Shown: positions 38,115 to 45,125 of the stretch, one piece after another
How positions within the stretch are numbered: the first letter of the stretch is position 1
Layout: the number at the start of each line of letters is the position of its first letter
Origin: Propionibacterium sp.
GTDB lineage: Bacteria > Actinomycetota > Actinomycetes > Propionibacteriales > Propionibacteriaceae
Length of the DNA stretch: 64,000 nucleotides
Direction of reading: 5' to 3'
Assembly: GCA_012517405.1 (NCBI GenBank)
Contig: JAAYVB010000043.1
Coordinates: 1-64,000 of the forward strand
Made by a program: the position numbers and the translations under genes
The notes under the pieces: model-generated
The model's database searches: none
What the model saw: only the letters and a program-made list of their open reading frames with translations
Told to the model about the DNA's origin: nothing

Positions 38115-40175
38115 GTGACCACCGAGTTCGGACGGCCGGCGGTGTATCTGTGCCCGACGGAGCACTGTCCGCACCTGTTGCAGATCGCTGTCGGCCTGCT
38201 GCCCGAGATGGCCAGCCGTTACGGCAGGGTTGGGGTCTACCGTCCGATCGTTGCCGAGCCGGTCGCCGACCGGGTGCTCAACGAGATGCTCCGCCTGACC
38301 GACCCATCCGACAGTCTCGAGCACTGGGGTGCCACCGCCGACGAGGTGCTGCACAATCCGTCCGGTGCGATGACCCAGATTATCGCCCGGTACTCCGACT
38401 GCGTGGCCCACTATGACGCGCTGCTGGTGCTGGGCAGTGAGTACGACTGCTCGCTCGCGCCCATCGAGTTCGCGTGGAACACCCGTATCTCGGCCAACAT
38501 CGACGTTCCGATGACCTTGGTGGTGCCCTCGAACGGTGGTGCCGCGGAGACCGTCCAGCGGGCCGCGGTGGCCATCGACGAGGCGACCCGCAATTTCGCG
38601 CAGGTGCTCGCGGTGATCGCGCCCCGCGCTGCCGGTCAGCAACTCGACGTGTCCGAACTGTCGGACATCATCGTGCCCGCGTTCGTGGTGGACGAGGTGA
38701 CCGGCGCGGCCAACGGCCTGGCCGGCGCGCTGGATGCGCTCGGCGCCACCGTCATCGCGGGCGCCCAGGACCTGTCCGGCCTGCATGCCGGCAAGCTGCT
38801 CATCGCAGACATGGGCCTGACCAACCTGCTGCCCGAGGTCAAGGCCGACGCCACAGTCGTCTTCTCCGCCGATCGCAGTGAGATCGGGCTCGGGCTGCTG
38901 ATCGGCGGCGCATCCGGACGATTCCCCCGGCCGGCCGCCGCGATTGCTGCCGGCCCGTGGCCGCTGGCCGACGAGGTGCGCGTGCTGTGGAACAAACTGG
39001 CCCCGCAGACACCGCTGCTGCGTTCGGTCAACACCATCGAACAGGTCTACCTGACGGTGAAGAACTACGAGAAGGTGCCGGCGCGGTTGAACGCGGTACA
39101 GCTGGCCCAGGCCCGCCGAGTCGTCGCCTCCGAGGTGGACGCATCCCTGTTGCTCGACAACGCTCATCCGATCGGGCGCGAGGACATCGTCACCCCGCTC
39201 ATGTTCGAGCATCGGCTGCTCGAGCAGGCCCGGCGGGTGAATAAGCACATCGTCTTGCCCGAGGGCACCGAGGAACGCATCCTGCGCGCGGCGCACCGCC
39301 TGGCCGAGCAGAAGATCTGTCGGCTGACTCTGCTGGGCGACCCGGCGGCGATCGGGCAGTTGGCCGCCGAGCTGGGCCTGACGATCGACGGCATTCAGTT
39401 GATCGATCCCCAGACCAGCCAGCTGCGCGAGCAGTTCGCCGCCCACTACGCCGAACTGCGTGCCAAGAAGGGCGTGACGCTCGAGCAGGCCCGGGAACGG
39501 GTCGCCGATGTCAGCTACTTCGGCACCATGATGGTCCTCGAGGGGCTGGCCGACGGGATGGTCTCCGGCTCGGTCAACACGACCGCGCACACCATTCGTC
39601 CGGCGCTGGAGGTCATCAAGACCAAGCCGGGCGTGTCGGTGGTCTCCTCGGTCTTCTTGATGTGCCTGGCCGACCGGGTACTGGTCTTCGGCGATTGCGC
39701 GGTCAACCCCAACCCGACGCCCGACCAGGTCGCCGATATCGCGATCAGCTCGGCGGCCACGGCCAAGCAGTTCGGTATCGAGCCCAAGGTCGCGATGCTG
39801 TCGTATTCGACCGGCACCTCCGGCACCGGCCCCGATGTCGAGCAGACGATCGAGGCGACCCGGCTGGTGCGGCAGCGGGCACCCGGGTTGATCGTGGACG
39901 GCCCGCTGCAATACGACGCCGCCGTCGATGCCGCAGTGGCCCGCACCAAACTGCCGGATTCGCCGGTGGCGGGTCAGGCAACGGTGCTGATCTTCCCCGA
40001 TCTGCAGACCGGCAACAACACCTACAAGGCGGTGCAGCGTAGCGCCGGAGCCTTGGCGATCGGGCCGGTTCTGCAAGGACTCAACAAGCCTGTCAACGAT
40101 CTCTCACGAGGTGCTCTGGTCGCCGATATCGTCAACACGGTCGCCATCACCGCTATTCAGGCCGGATTGGAATGA
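38115..40175 (+). CDS. pta: Phosphate acetyltransferase, long form
   Basis: A 686-residue phosphotransacetylase (acetyl-CoA plus phosphate to acetyl phosphate plus CoA), recycling CoA in place of EutD. Layout: an N-terminal BioD/CobB-like domain (1-210) without a recognisable Walker A loop, a DRTGG domain (about 215-330) and the catalytic PTA domain from about 365 (VLPEGTEERILRAA, SYFGTMMVLEG, YSTGTSGTGPDVE). Microcompartment Pta enzymes are usually short, so the three-domain housekeeping-type protein is unusual here. No encapsulation peptide is visible, so it may act outside the shell. Start GTG 38115. Confidence 0.93.
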   Translation: MTTEFGRPAVYLCPTEHCPHLLQIAVGLLPEMASRYGRVGVYRPIVAEPVADRVLNEMLRLTDPSDSLEHWGATADEVLHNPSGAMTQIIARYSDCVAHYDALLVLGSEYDCSLAPIEFAWNTRISANIDVPMTLVVPSNGGAAETVQRAAVAIDEATRNFAQVLAVIAPRAAGQQLDVSELSDIIVPAFVVDEVTGAANGLAGALDALGATVIAGAQDLSGLHAGKLLIADMGLTNLLPEVKADATVVFSADRSEIGLGLLIGGASGRFPRPAAAIAAGPWPLADEVRVLWNKLAPQTPLLRSVNTIEQVYLTVKNYEKVPARLNAVQLAQARRVVASEVDASLLLDNAHPIGREDIVTPLMFEHRLLEQARRVNKHIVLPEGTEERILRAAHRLAEQKICRLTLLGDPAAIGQLAAELGLTIDGIQLIDPQTSQLREQFAAHYAELRAKKGVTLEQARERVADVSYFGTMMVLEGLADGMVSGSVNTTAHTIRPALEVIKTKPGVSVVSSVFLMCLADRVLVFGDCAVNPNPTPDQVADIAISSAATAKQFGIEPKVAMLSYSTGTSGTGPDVEQTIEATRLVRQRAPGLIVDGPLQYDAAVDAAVARTKLPDSPVAGQATVLIFPDLQTGNNTYKAVQRSAGALAIGPVLQGLNKPVNDLSRGALVADIVNTVAITAIQAGLE

Positions 40176-41203
40176 TGATGGAAACTTTGATGAATGCGGC
40201 TGTGGTCACCCGGTTCCGTCACCCGCTCGAGCTGCGCCAGCTGCCGGTACCCACCCCCGGCCCCGGCCAGGTCCTGGTCCGGGTCCGGGCCTGCGGAGTC
40301 TGCCATACCGACCTGCATGCCGTTGAAGGTGATTGGCCCGACAAGCCATCGTTGCCGCGAGTACCCGGCCACGAGGCGGTCGGCGAGGTCGTCCAGTTGG
40401 GCCCGGGGGTGGACTATCTCAGCATCGGCGACCGGGTCGGCGTGCCGTGGCTGCACTGGGCCTGCGGAACCTGTGAGCAGTGCCTGTCGGGCTGGGAGAC
40501 ACTGTGCAACCAGCAGTTGCGCTCCGGCTACGACGTCGATGGTGGCTTCGCCGAATACCTGGTGGCCTATGGACGGTTCGCGACGAGACTGCCCGACGGG
40601 CTCGACTACATCGCCGCAGCGCCGCTGATCTGCGCGGGCCTGACCGTCTACAAAGGCCTGATGATGGCCGACGCCGACCCGGGTGACTGGGTGGTCATCT
40701 CCGGCATCGGGGGTCTGGGACATCTGGCCGTCCAGTACGGCAGGGCGATGGGATTCCAGGTGGTCGCCGTCGACATCGACGACGCCAAGCTGAACCTGGC
40801 GGCCCGGCTGGGTGCGACCATGACCATCAACGTCCGCAACACCGACCCGGTCGGCTATCTGCAGCGTCAGATCGGTGGTGCGCACGGCGCCCTGGTGACC
40901 GCCGTTTCCCCGCCGGCCTTCGGGCAGGCGGTCGGCATGATGCGTCCTGGTGGCACCGTGGTGCTCAACGGCTTGCCCCCGGGCGATTTCCCGTTGTCGA
41001 TCTACGACATGGTGATGCGCGCCATCACCTTGCGCGGGTCGATCGTGGGTACCCGCTACGATCTGGGGCGTGCACTGCACCTGGCGGCGCAGGAGAAGAT
41101 CGCTGCCACGGTACAGACCGCGAGGCTGCAAGACATCAACGAGGTGATGGAGCACATGCAGACCTCCGCGCTGCCTGGGCGCACCGTGCTCGAACTCGGC
41201 TGA
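40172..41203 (+). CDS. adhP: Zinc-dependent alcohol dehydrogenase (AdhP type)
   Basis: A 343-residue medium-chain dehydrogenase reducing acetaldehyde to ethanol and recycling NADH. Catalytic zinc ligands are Cys in GVCHTDLHA and His in GHEAVG. Structural zinc is CGTCEQCLSGWETLC. The NAD loop is SGIGGLGHLAV followed by the Asp of VAVDID, favouring NAD over NADP. It replaces the iron-type EutG of enterobacterial loci. The ATG at 40172 overlaps the pta stop (ATGA); a second in-frame ATG at 40190 is possible. Confidence 0.93.
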   Translation: MMMETLMNAAVVTRFRHPLELRQLPVPTPGPGQVLVRVRACGVCHTDLHAVEGDWPDKPSLPRVPGHEAVGEVVQLGPGVDYLSIGDRVGVPWLHWACGTCEQCLSGWETLCNQQLRSGYDVDGGFAEYLVAYGRFATRLPDGLDYIAAAPLICAGLTVYKGLMMADADPGDWVVISGIGGLGHLAVQYGRAMGFQVVAVDIDDAKLNLAARLGATMTINVRNTDPVGYLQRQIGGAHGALVTAVSPPAFGQAVGMMRPGGTVVLNGLPPGDFPLSIYDMVMRAITLRGSIVGTRYDLGRALHLAAQEKIAATVQTARLQDINEVMEHMQTSALPGRTVLELG

Positions 41204-41206
41204 GCC

Positions 41207-42637
41207 ATGAGCGAAACCGTCATCAGTGTCGGTATCGACGTCGGTACCTCCACCACCGAACTGGTATTCAGCAGGCTGACGATCGAGAACGTGGCCGGCG
41301 CCTTCGTCGTGCCGCGCATCTCGATCGTCGACAAGACGGTCATCTATCGCAGCCGCATCTATCTCACGCCACTGATCAATCCCGAATTGATCGATGTGGA
41401 CGCGCTGCGGACGATCGTCGAGGACGAATACCGCGCGGCCGGGGTGAAACCATCCGACGTGCATACCGGTGCTGCGATCATCACCGGTGAGACCGCCCGC
41501 GCCGACAACGCCGAGCAGGTCTTGCAGGCGCTCAGTGAACTCGCCGGTGACTTCGTCGTCGCCGCCGCCGGCCCGCTGCTCGAAGCGGTGCTGGCGGCCC
41601 GCGGGGTCGGCATCGATTCGTGGTCACGGGACAATCCCCAGGTCATCGCCAATCTCGACGTCGGTGGCGGGACGACCAACATTGCGGCCTACCGGTTCGG
41701 CCGGCTGCTCGGGGCGTCCTGCCTGGATATCGGCGGACGCCTGGTGCGGGTCGACAGTGGCAAGATCAGCTACATCTCGCATCAGATCCGCCGGCTCGCC
41801 GCGGCATCCGGTATCCCGCTGGAGGTGGGCGATCGCGCCGATCTGGAGCGCCTGCGGACCCTGGCAAGGGTGATGGCCAGGCAACTGGCGATGGGCGTCG
41901 GGCTGATCTCCCGAGATGAGATGCACTCGACCATGTACACCAACATGGGACGACCGCTCGGTTCCGAGATCATCCCGGCGGCGATCAGCTTCTCCGGTGG
42001 CGTGGCCGATCTGATCGATGCCGATCGCAGCTCGAACCCGTTCCGCTTCGGCGACATTGGGCCGCTGCTGGGTGCCGCGATCGCTGACGAGAGCGCATTC
42101 GGCCTGGTGAAGCGCTATCACGGCGCGGAAACCATCGGTGCGACGGTAGTGGGCGCGGGTGTCCACACCATGGAGATCAGCGGGTCGACGATCGAGTACG
42201 CGCGGGAGCTGCTGCCGATCCGCAATGTGCCGATCCTGCGGGTTCCCGATGAACAGGCAGCCGACCCGGCCCGGTTGGCGGCCGCGATCAAAGAGCAACT
42301 CGCCCTGCTCAATCCCGACGATCTCAGTCGTGCGGTGGCGGTCTGCTTCAGCGGTCAGCACATCAATTCGTTCGCCTCGGTTCAGGAGACGGCGCAGGCG
42401 ATCATCGACGGCGCGGCCACCATCTTGAACGGGCCCAATCCGCTGGTGGTCGTCCTGGAAAACGACCGCGCCAAGGTGCTCGGCCAATCCCTCGCGGTGC
42501 AACGTGGGCGCCGCGATGATGTGGTCTGCATCGACGGCGTCCACACCGGGTTGGGCGATTACATCGACATCGGTGCACCGGTGGGCGCCGGGCAGGCGGT
42601 GCCGGTGGTGGTGAAGACTCTGGTCTTCAACGATTGA
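41207..42637 (+). CDS. eutA: EutA, ethanolamine ammonia-lyase reactivase
   Basis: A 476-residue Hsp70-fold ATPase that expels damaged cobalamin from EutBC. Phosphate loops are SVGIDVGTSTTELVF (residues 7-21) and NLDVGGGTTNIAAYRFG. The conserved KRYHG and FSGQH regions fit EutA. It starts three bases after adhP. It lies between the canonical modules and the second lyase pair, and may serve both. Confidence 0.93.
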   Translation: MSETVISVGIDVGTSTTELVFSRLTIENVAGAFVVPRISIVDKTVIYRSRIYLTPLINPELIDVDALRTIVEDEYRAAGVKPSDVHTGAAIITGETARADNAEQVLQALSELAGDFVVAAAGPLLEAVLAARGVGIDSWSRDNPQVIANLDVGGGTTNIAAYRFGRLLGASCLDIGGRLVRVDSGKISYISHQIRRLAAASGIPLEVGDRADLERLRTLARVMARQLAMGVGLISRDEMHSTMYTNMGRPLGSEIIPAAISFSGGVADLIDADRSSNPFRFGDIGPLLGAAIADESAFGLVKRYHGAETIGATVVGAGVHTMEISGSTIEYARELLPIRNVPILRVPDEQAADPARLAAAIKEQLALLNPDDLSRAVAVCFSGQHINSFASVQETAQAIIDGAATILNGPNPLVVVLENDRAKVLGQSLAVQRGRRDDVVCIDGVHTGLGDYIDIGAPVGAGQAVPVVVKTLVFND

Positions 42638-42713
42638 CTGCCTGGGTCGGACGTGGCCGGCCAAGGTAGCACAGTCCGGCGTCCAACGACGGGCGCTGGG
42701 AGGGGAGGGAGCA

Positions 42714-44078
42714 ATGAAGTTAGCAACCAGCCTGAATGGGCACAGCTTTCGCTTCACGAGCATCACCGATGTGCTGGCCAAAGCCAGCGAACCCAAAGCG
42801 GGGGATCGGCTGACCGGCATCGCTGCCGAGACAGCCTCCGAACGGCTGGCTGCCAAGGTCGTCTTGTCGGAGCTGACGGTGGGCGAGCTGACCGAGAATC
42901 CGACCGTGCCGTACGAGGACGATGAGGTCACCCGGGTGAACTGGGACGGCCTCAACCAGCCCGGCTACGAGTCCATGAAGACCATGACGATCGGCGAGCT
43001 GCGCGAGTGGGTGCTCGATCACAAGACCACCCCTGACGTGCTGAAGCGCTCCGGACGCAATTTCGTGGGCGAGGTGGCATCCGCGGTGGCCAAGATCATG
43101 ACTTCGATGGATCTGGTCTACGGCGCGTCCAAGATTCGCTATGTCACCCACTGCAATACCGAGATCGGCCAGGCCGGCACGATCTCGTATCGTGCTCAGA
43201 CCAACTCGACCACCGATGACCCGGAGACAATCGTGCTCGGACTGGCCGAGGCGGTCTCCTTCGGGTGCGGCGATGCCTGTCTGGGTATCAATCCGGTCGG
43301 TGACGACCCGGCCAACACCAAACGGATCGCCGATGCGGTGTGGCATTTCATGGTCCGCAACGAGATCCCGACTCAGGTCGTGGTGCTCTCTCACATCACC
43401 ACCCAGATGGAGGCGTTGCGCCGGGGAGCACCGCTGTCGATGATCTTCCAGTCGATCGCCGGCACCCAGGGTGCCAACGACGACTTCGGGGTCACGCGGG
43501 AGCTGCTCGAGGAGGCCTATGAGCTGGTGAAACAGTACGGCCAGTGCCAGGGAGCGAACCTGCTCTACTTCGAGACCGGGCAGGGCTCCGAGGTGTCGAT
43601 CGGACGCGACCGTGGTGTTGACGAGCAGACCCTGGAAGCGCGCACCTACGGCTTCGGACGTTTCTTCCGGCCGTTCATGGTGAACAACGTCTCGGGGTTC
43701 ATCGGGCCGGAGACGATCTACGACGGCAAGGAAATGATCCGGGCGAATCTGGAGGACCATTTCATGGGCAAGTTCCTCGGCCTGCCGATGGGTATGGCGC
43801 CCTGCTGGACGAACCACACGTCGATCACCATGGACGATCAGCAGCAGGCGACGATGCTGCTGGCGTTGGCCGGCGCCAACTACTACATGGGTGTCCCGCT
43901 GGCCGACGATGTCATGCTCGCCTACCAGGACACCAGCTTCCACGACGATGCCACGCTGCGCGAACTGCTGGGACGTACCGCGGCTCCCGAGTTCCACCGC
44001 TGGATGGTCTCGCGGGGACTGTGCGACGACAGTGGCGTGCTGACCGAGCGGGCCGGTGACGGCTCGATCTTCTTCTGA
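42714..44078 (+). CDS. eutB2: Second, divergent ethanolamine-ammonia-lyase-like large subunit
   Basis: A 454-residue EutB homologue whose numbering also matches E. coli EutB. Arg160 and Gln162 (SYRAQTN), Asn193 (GINP), Glu287 (FETGQGS), and cofactor-facing Ser247, Phe258 and Leu402 are kept. Residue 362, an Asp that binds the substrate amine in known enzymes, is Ala here (GMAPCWTNH, codon GCG at 43797-43799). The following YTNHAKADQN of EutB1 becomes WTNHTSITMDD. The barrel is intact, so an active enzyme on another amino alcohol is plausible; a regulatory or dead subunit is also possible. AGGGGAGGGAG precedes ATG 42714. Confidence 0.9.
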   Translation: MKLATSLNGHSFRFTSITDVLAKASEPKAGDRLTGIAAETASERLAAKVVLSELTVGELTENPTVPYEDDEVTRVNWDGLNQPGYESMKTMTIGELREWVLDHKTTPDVLKRSGRNFVGEVASAVAKIMTSMDLVYGASKIRYVTHCNTEIGQAGTISYRAQTNSTTDDPETIVLGLAEAVSFGCGDACLGINPVGDDPANTKRIADAVWHFMVRNEIPTQVVVLSHITTQMEALRRGAPLSMIFQSIAGTQGANDDFGVTRELLEEAYELVKQYGQCQGANLLYFETGQGSEVSIGRDRGVDEQTLEARTYGFGRFFRPFMVNNVSGFIGPETIYDGKEMIRANLEDHFMGKFLGLPMGMAPCWTNHTSITMDDQQQATMLLALAGANYYMGVPLADDVMLAYQDTSFHDDATLRELLGRTAAPEFHRWMVSRGLCDDSGVLTERAGDGSIFF

Positions 44079-44106
44079 ACCGGGCTGTGAGTGAAAGGTG
44101 AGCGTG

Positions 44107-44952
44107 ATGAACGATCAGGAGATGGAACTCATCGTCCGCCGGGTGCTCAGCGAACTGGGGGTCGGCGCTGCCGTAGCCACCACCGAGGACGATGAGATCC
44201 CCGATATCCGGCAGGTCGACTACCGGATGACCTATGACGTGGCGCACCCCGCGAACCCGGAGCGGTTCGCGCAGGTGAAGGCTCGCACCTGGGCCCGGCT
44301 GGGGCTGGGACGCAGCGGTCCGCGCTATACGACCAGTGCGCTGCTGCGTTTCTGGGCGGACAACGCCTCGGCTCAAGATGCCGTGTTCACCGATGTGGAT
44401 CCGGATCTGCTGGAACAGCTGGGGCTGTTCAGCGTGCAGACCAGGTGCACCTCGAAGGACGAGTACCTGACCCGGCCCGATCTGGGCGCACAATTCGACG
44501 ACGAGACCCTCGCCGAGATCAAGAAGCGCTGCGTCGCCGATCCGCAGGTGCAGGTCTACGTTTCCGACGGGCTGTCGTCGACGGCCGTCGAGGCCAACGT
44601 CCGCGATCTGCTACCCGCGCTCGAGCAGGGGCTGAAGCTGCACGGGCTGAGCGTGGGAACGCCGTTCTTCGTGAAGTACGGCCGCGTGCGCTCCATGGAG
44701 CCGATCTCGCAGACCCTCGGCGCGAGGGTCACCTGTGTGCTGCTGGGTGAGCGTCCCGGGCTTGCTACGCCGGAGTCGCTGTCGGCCTATCTGGCCTACC
44801 GGGCTCGGGTCGGCATGCCCGAGTCGGAGCGCAACTGTGTCTCCAACATCCACCGCGAGGGCACTGGGCCGGTCGAGGCCGGGGCCCACATCGCTGATCT
44901 GATCGCCAAGATGATCGAACAGCAGGTGTCGGGGATCAACCTCAAGGTCTGA
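44107..44952 (+). CDS. eutC2: Second ethanolamine-ammonia-lyase-like small subunit
   Basis: A 281-residue EutC homologue paired with eutB2. Residues 1-17 (MNDQEMELIVRRVLSEL) form an encapsulation-peptide-like helix, so the pair is probably cargo of the same shell. The cofactor-side LLGERPGLA motif is present. Unlike EutC1 it has ERNCVSNI, matching the E. coli Cys258 region. I chose ATG 44107; GTG 44098 and GTG 44104 are alternatives. It is the last gene of the locus. Its differences from EutC1 argue against recent tandem duplication. Confidence 0.9.
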   Translation: MNDQEMELIVRRVLSELGVGAAVATTEDDEIPDIRQVDYRMTYDVAHPANPERFAQVKARTWARLGLGRSGPRYTTSALLRFWADNASAQDAVFTDVDPDLLEQLGLFSVQTRCTSKDEYLTRPDLGAQFDDETLAEIKKRCVADPQVQVYVSDGLSSTAVEANVRDLLPALEQGLKLHGLSVGTPFFVKYGRVRSMEPISQTLGARVTCVLLGERPGLATPESLSAYLAYRARVGMPESERNCVSNIHREGTGPVEAGAHIADLIAKMIEQQVSGINLKV

Positions 44953-45125
44953 GTGCCGATCCCGGCGACGGCGGAAGCCTGCGGATGTTCTCGACTGCGT
45001 GCGCGGTGTCCACCTGGTAGCTGGCCCATCAGCCGGGTGACCGGCGCGTATCCTGGGTAACCGAAAGTCGGGGTCCGGGATGCAAGCACGTTCCGGATGG
45101 CCGAAGTCATGCTCAGAGAGGAGCC

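Noticed and set aside
38115..38800. Pta N-terminal domain as a separate dethiobiotin-synthetase-like enzyme
   Set aside because: The frame is continuous with the catalytic domain and the nucleotide-binding loop is absent, as in ordinary long Pta proteins.
42714..44078. EutB2 as a recent tandem duplicate of EutB
   Set aside because: The two differ throughout, including active-site segments, and the paired EutC proteins carry different conserved motifs.
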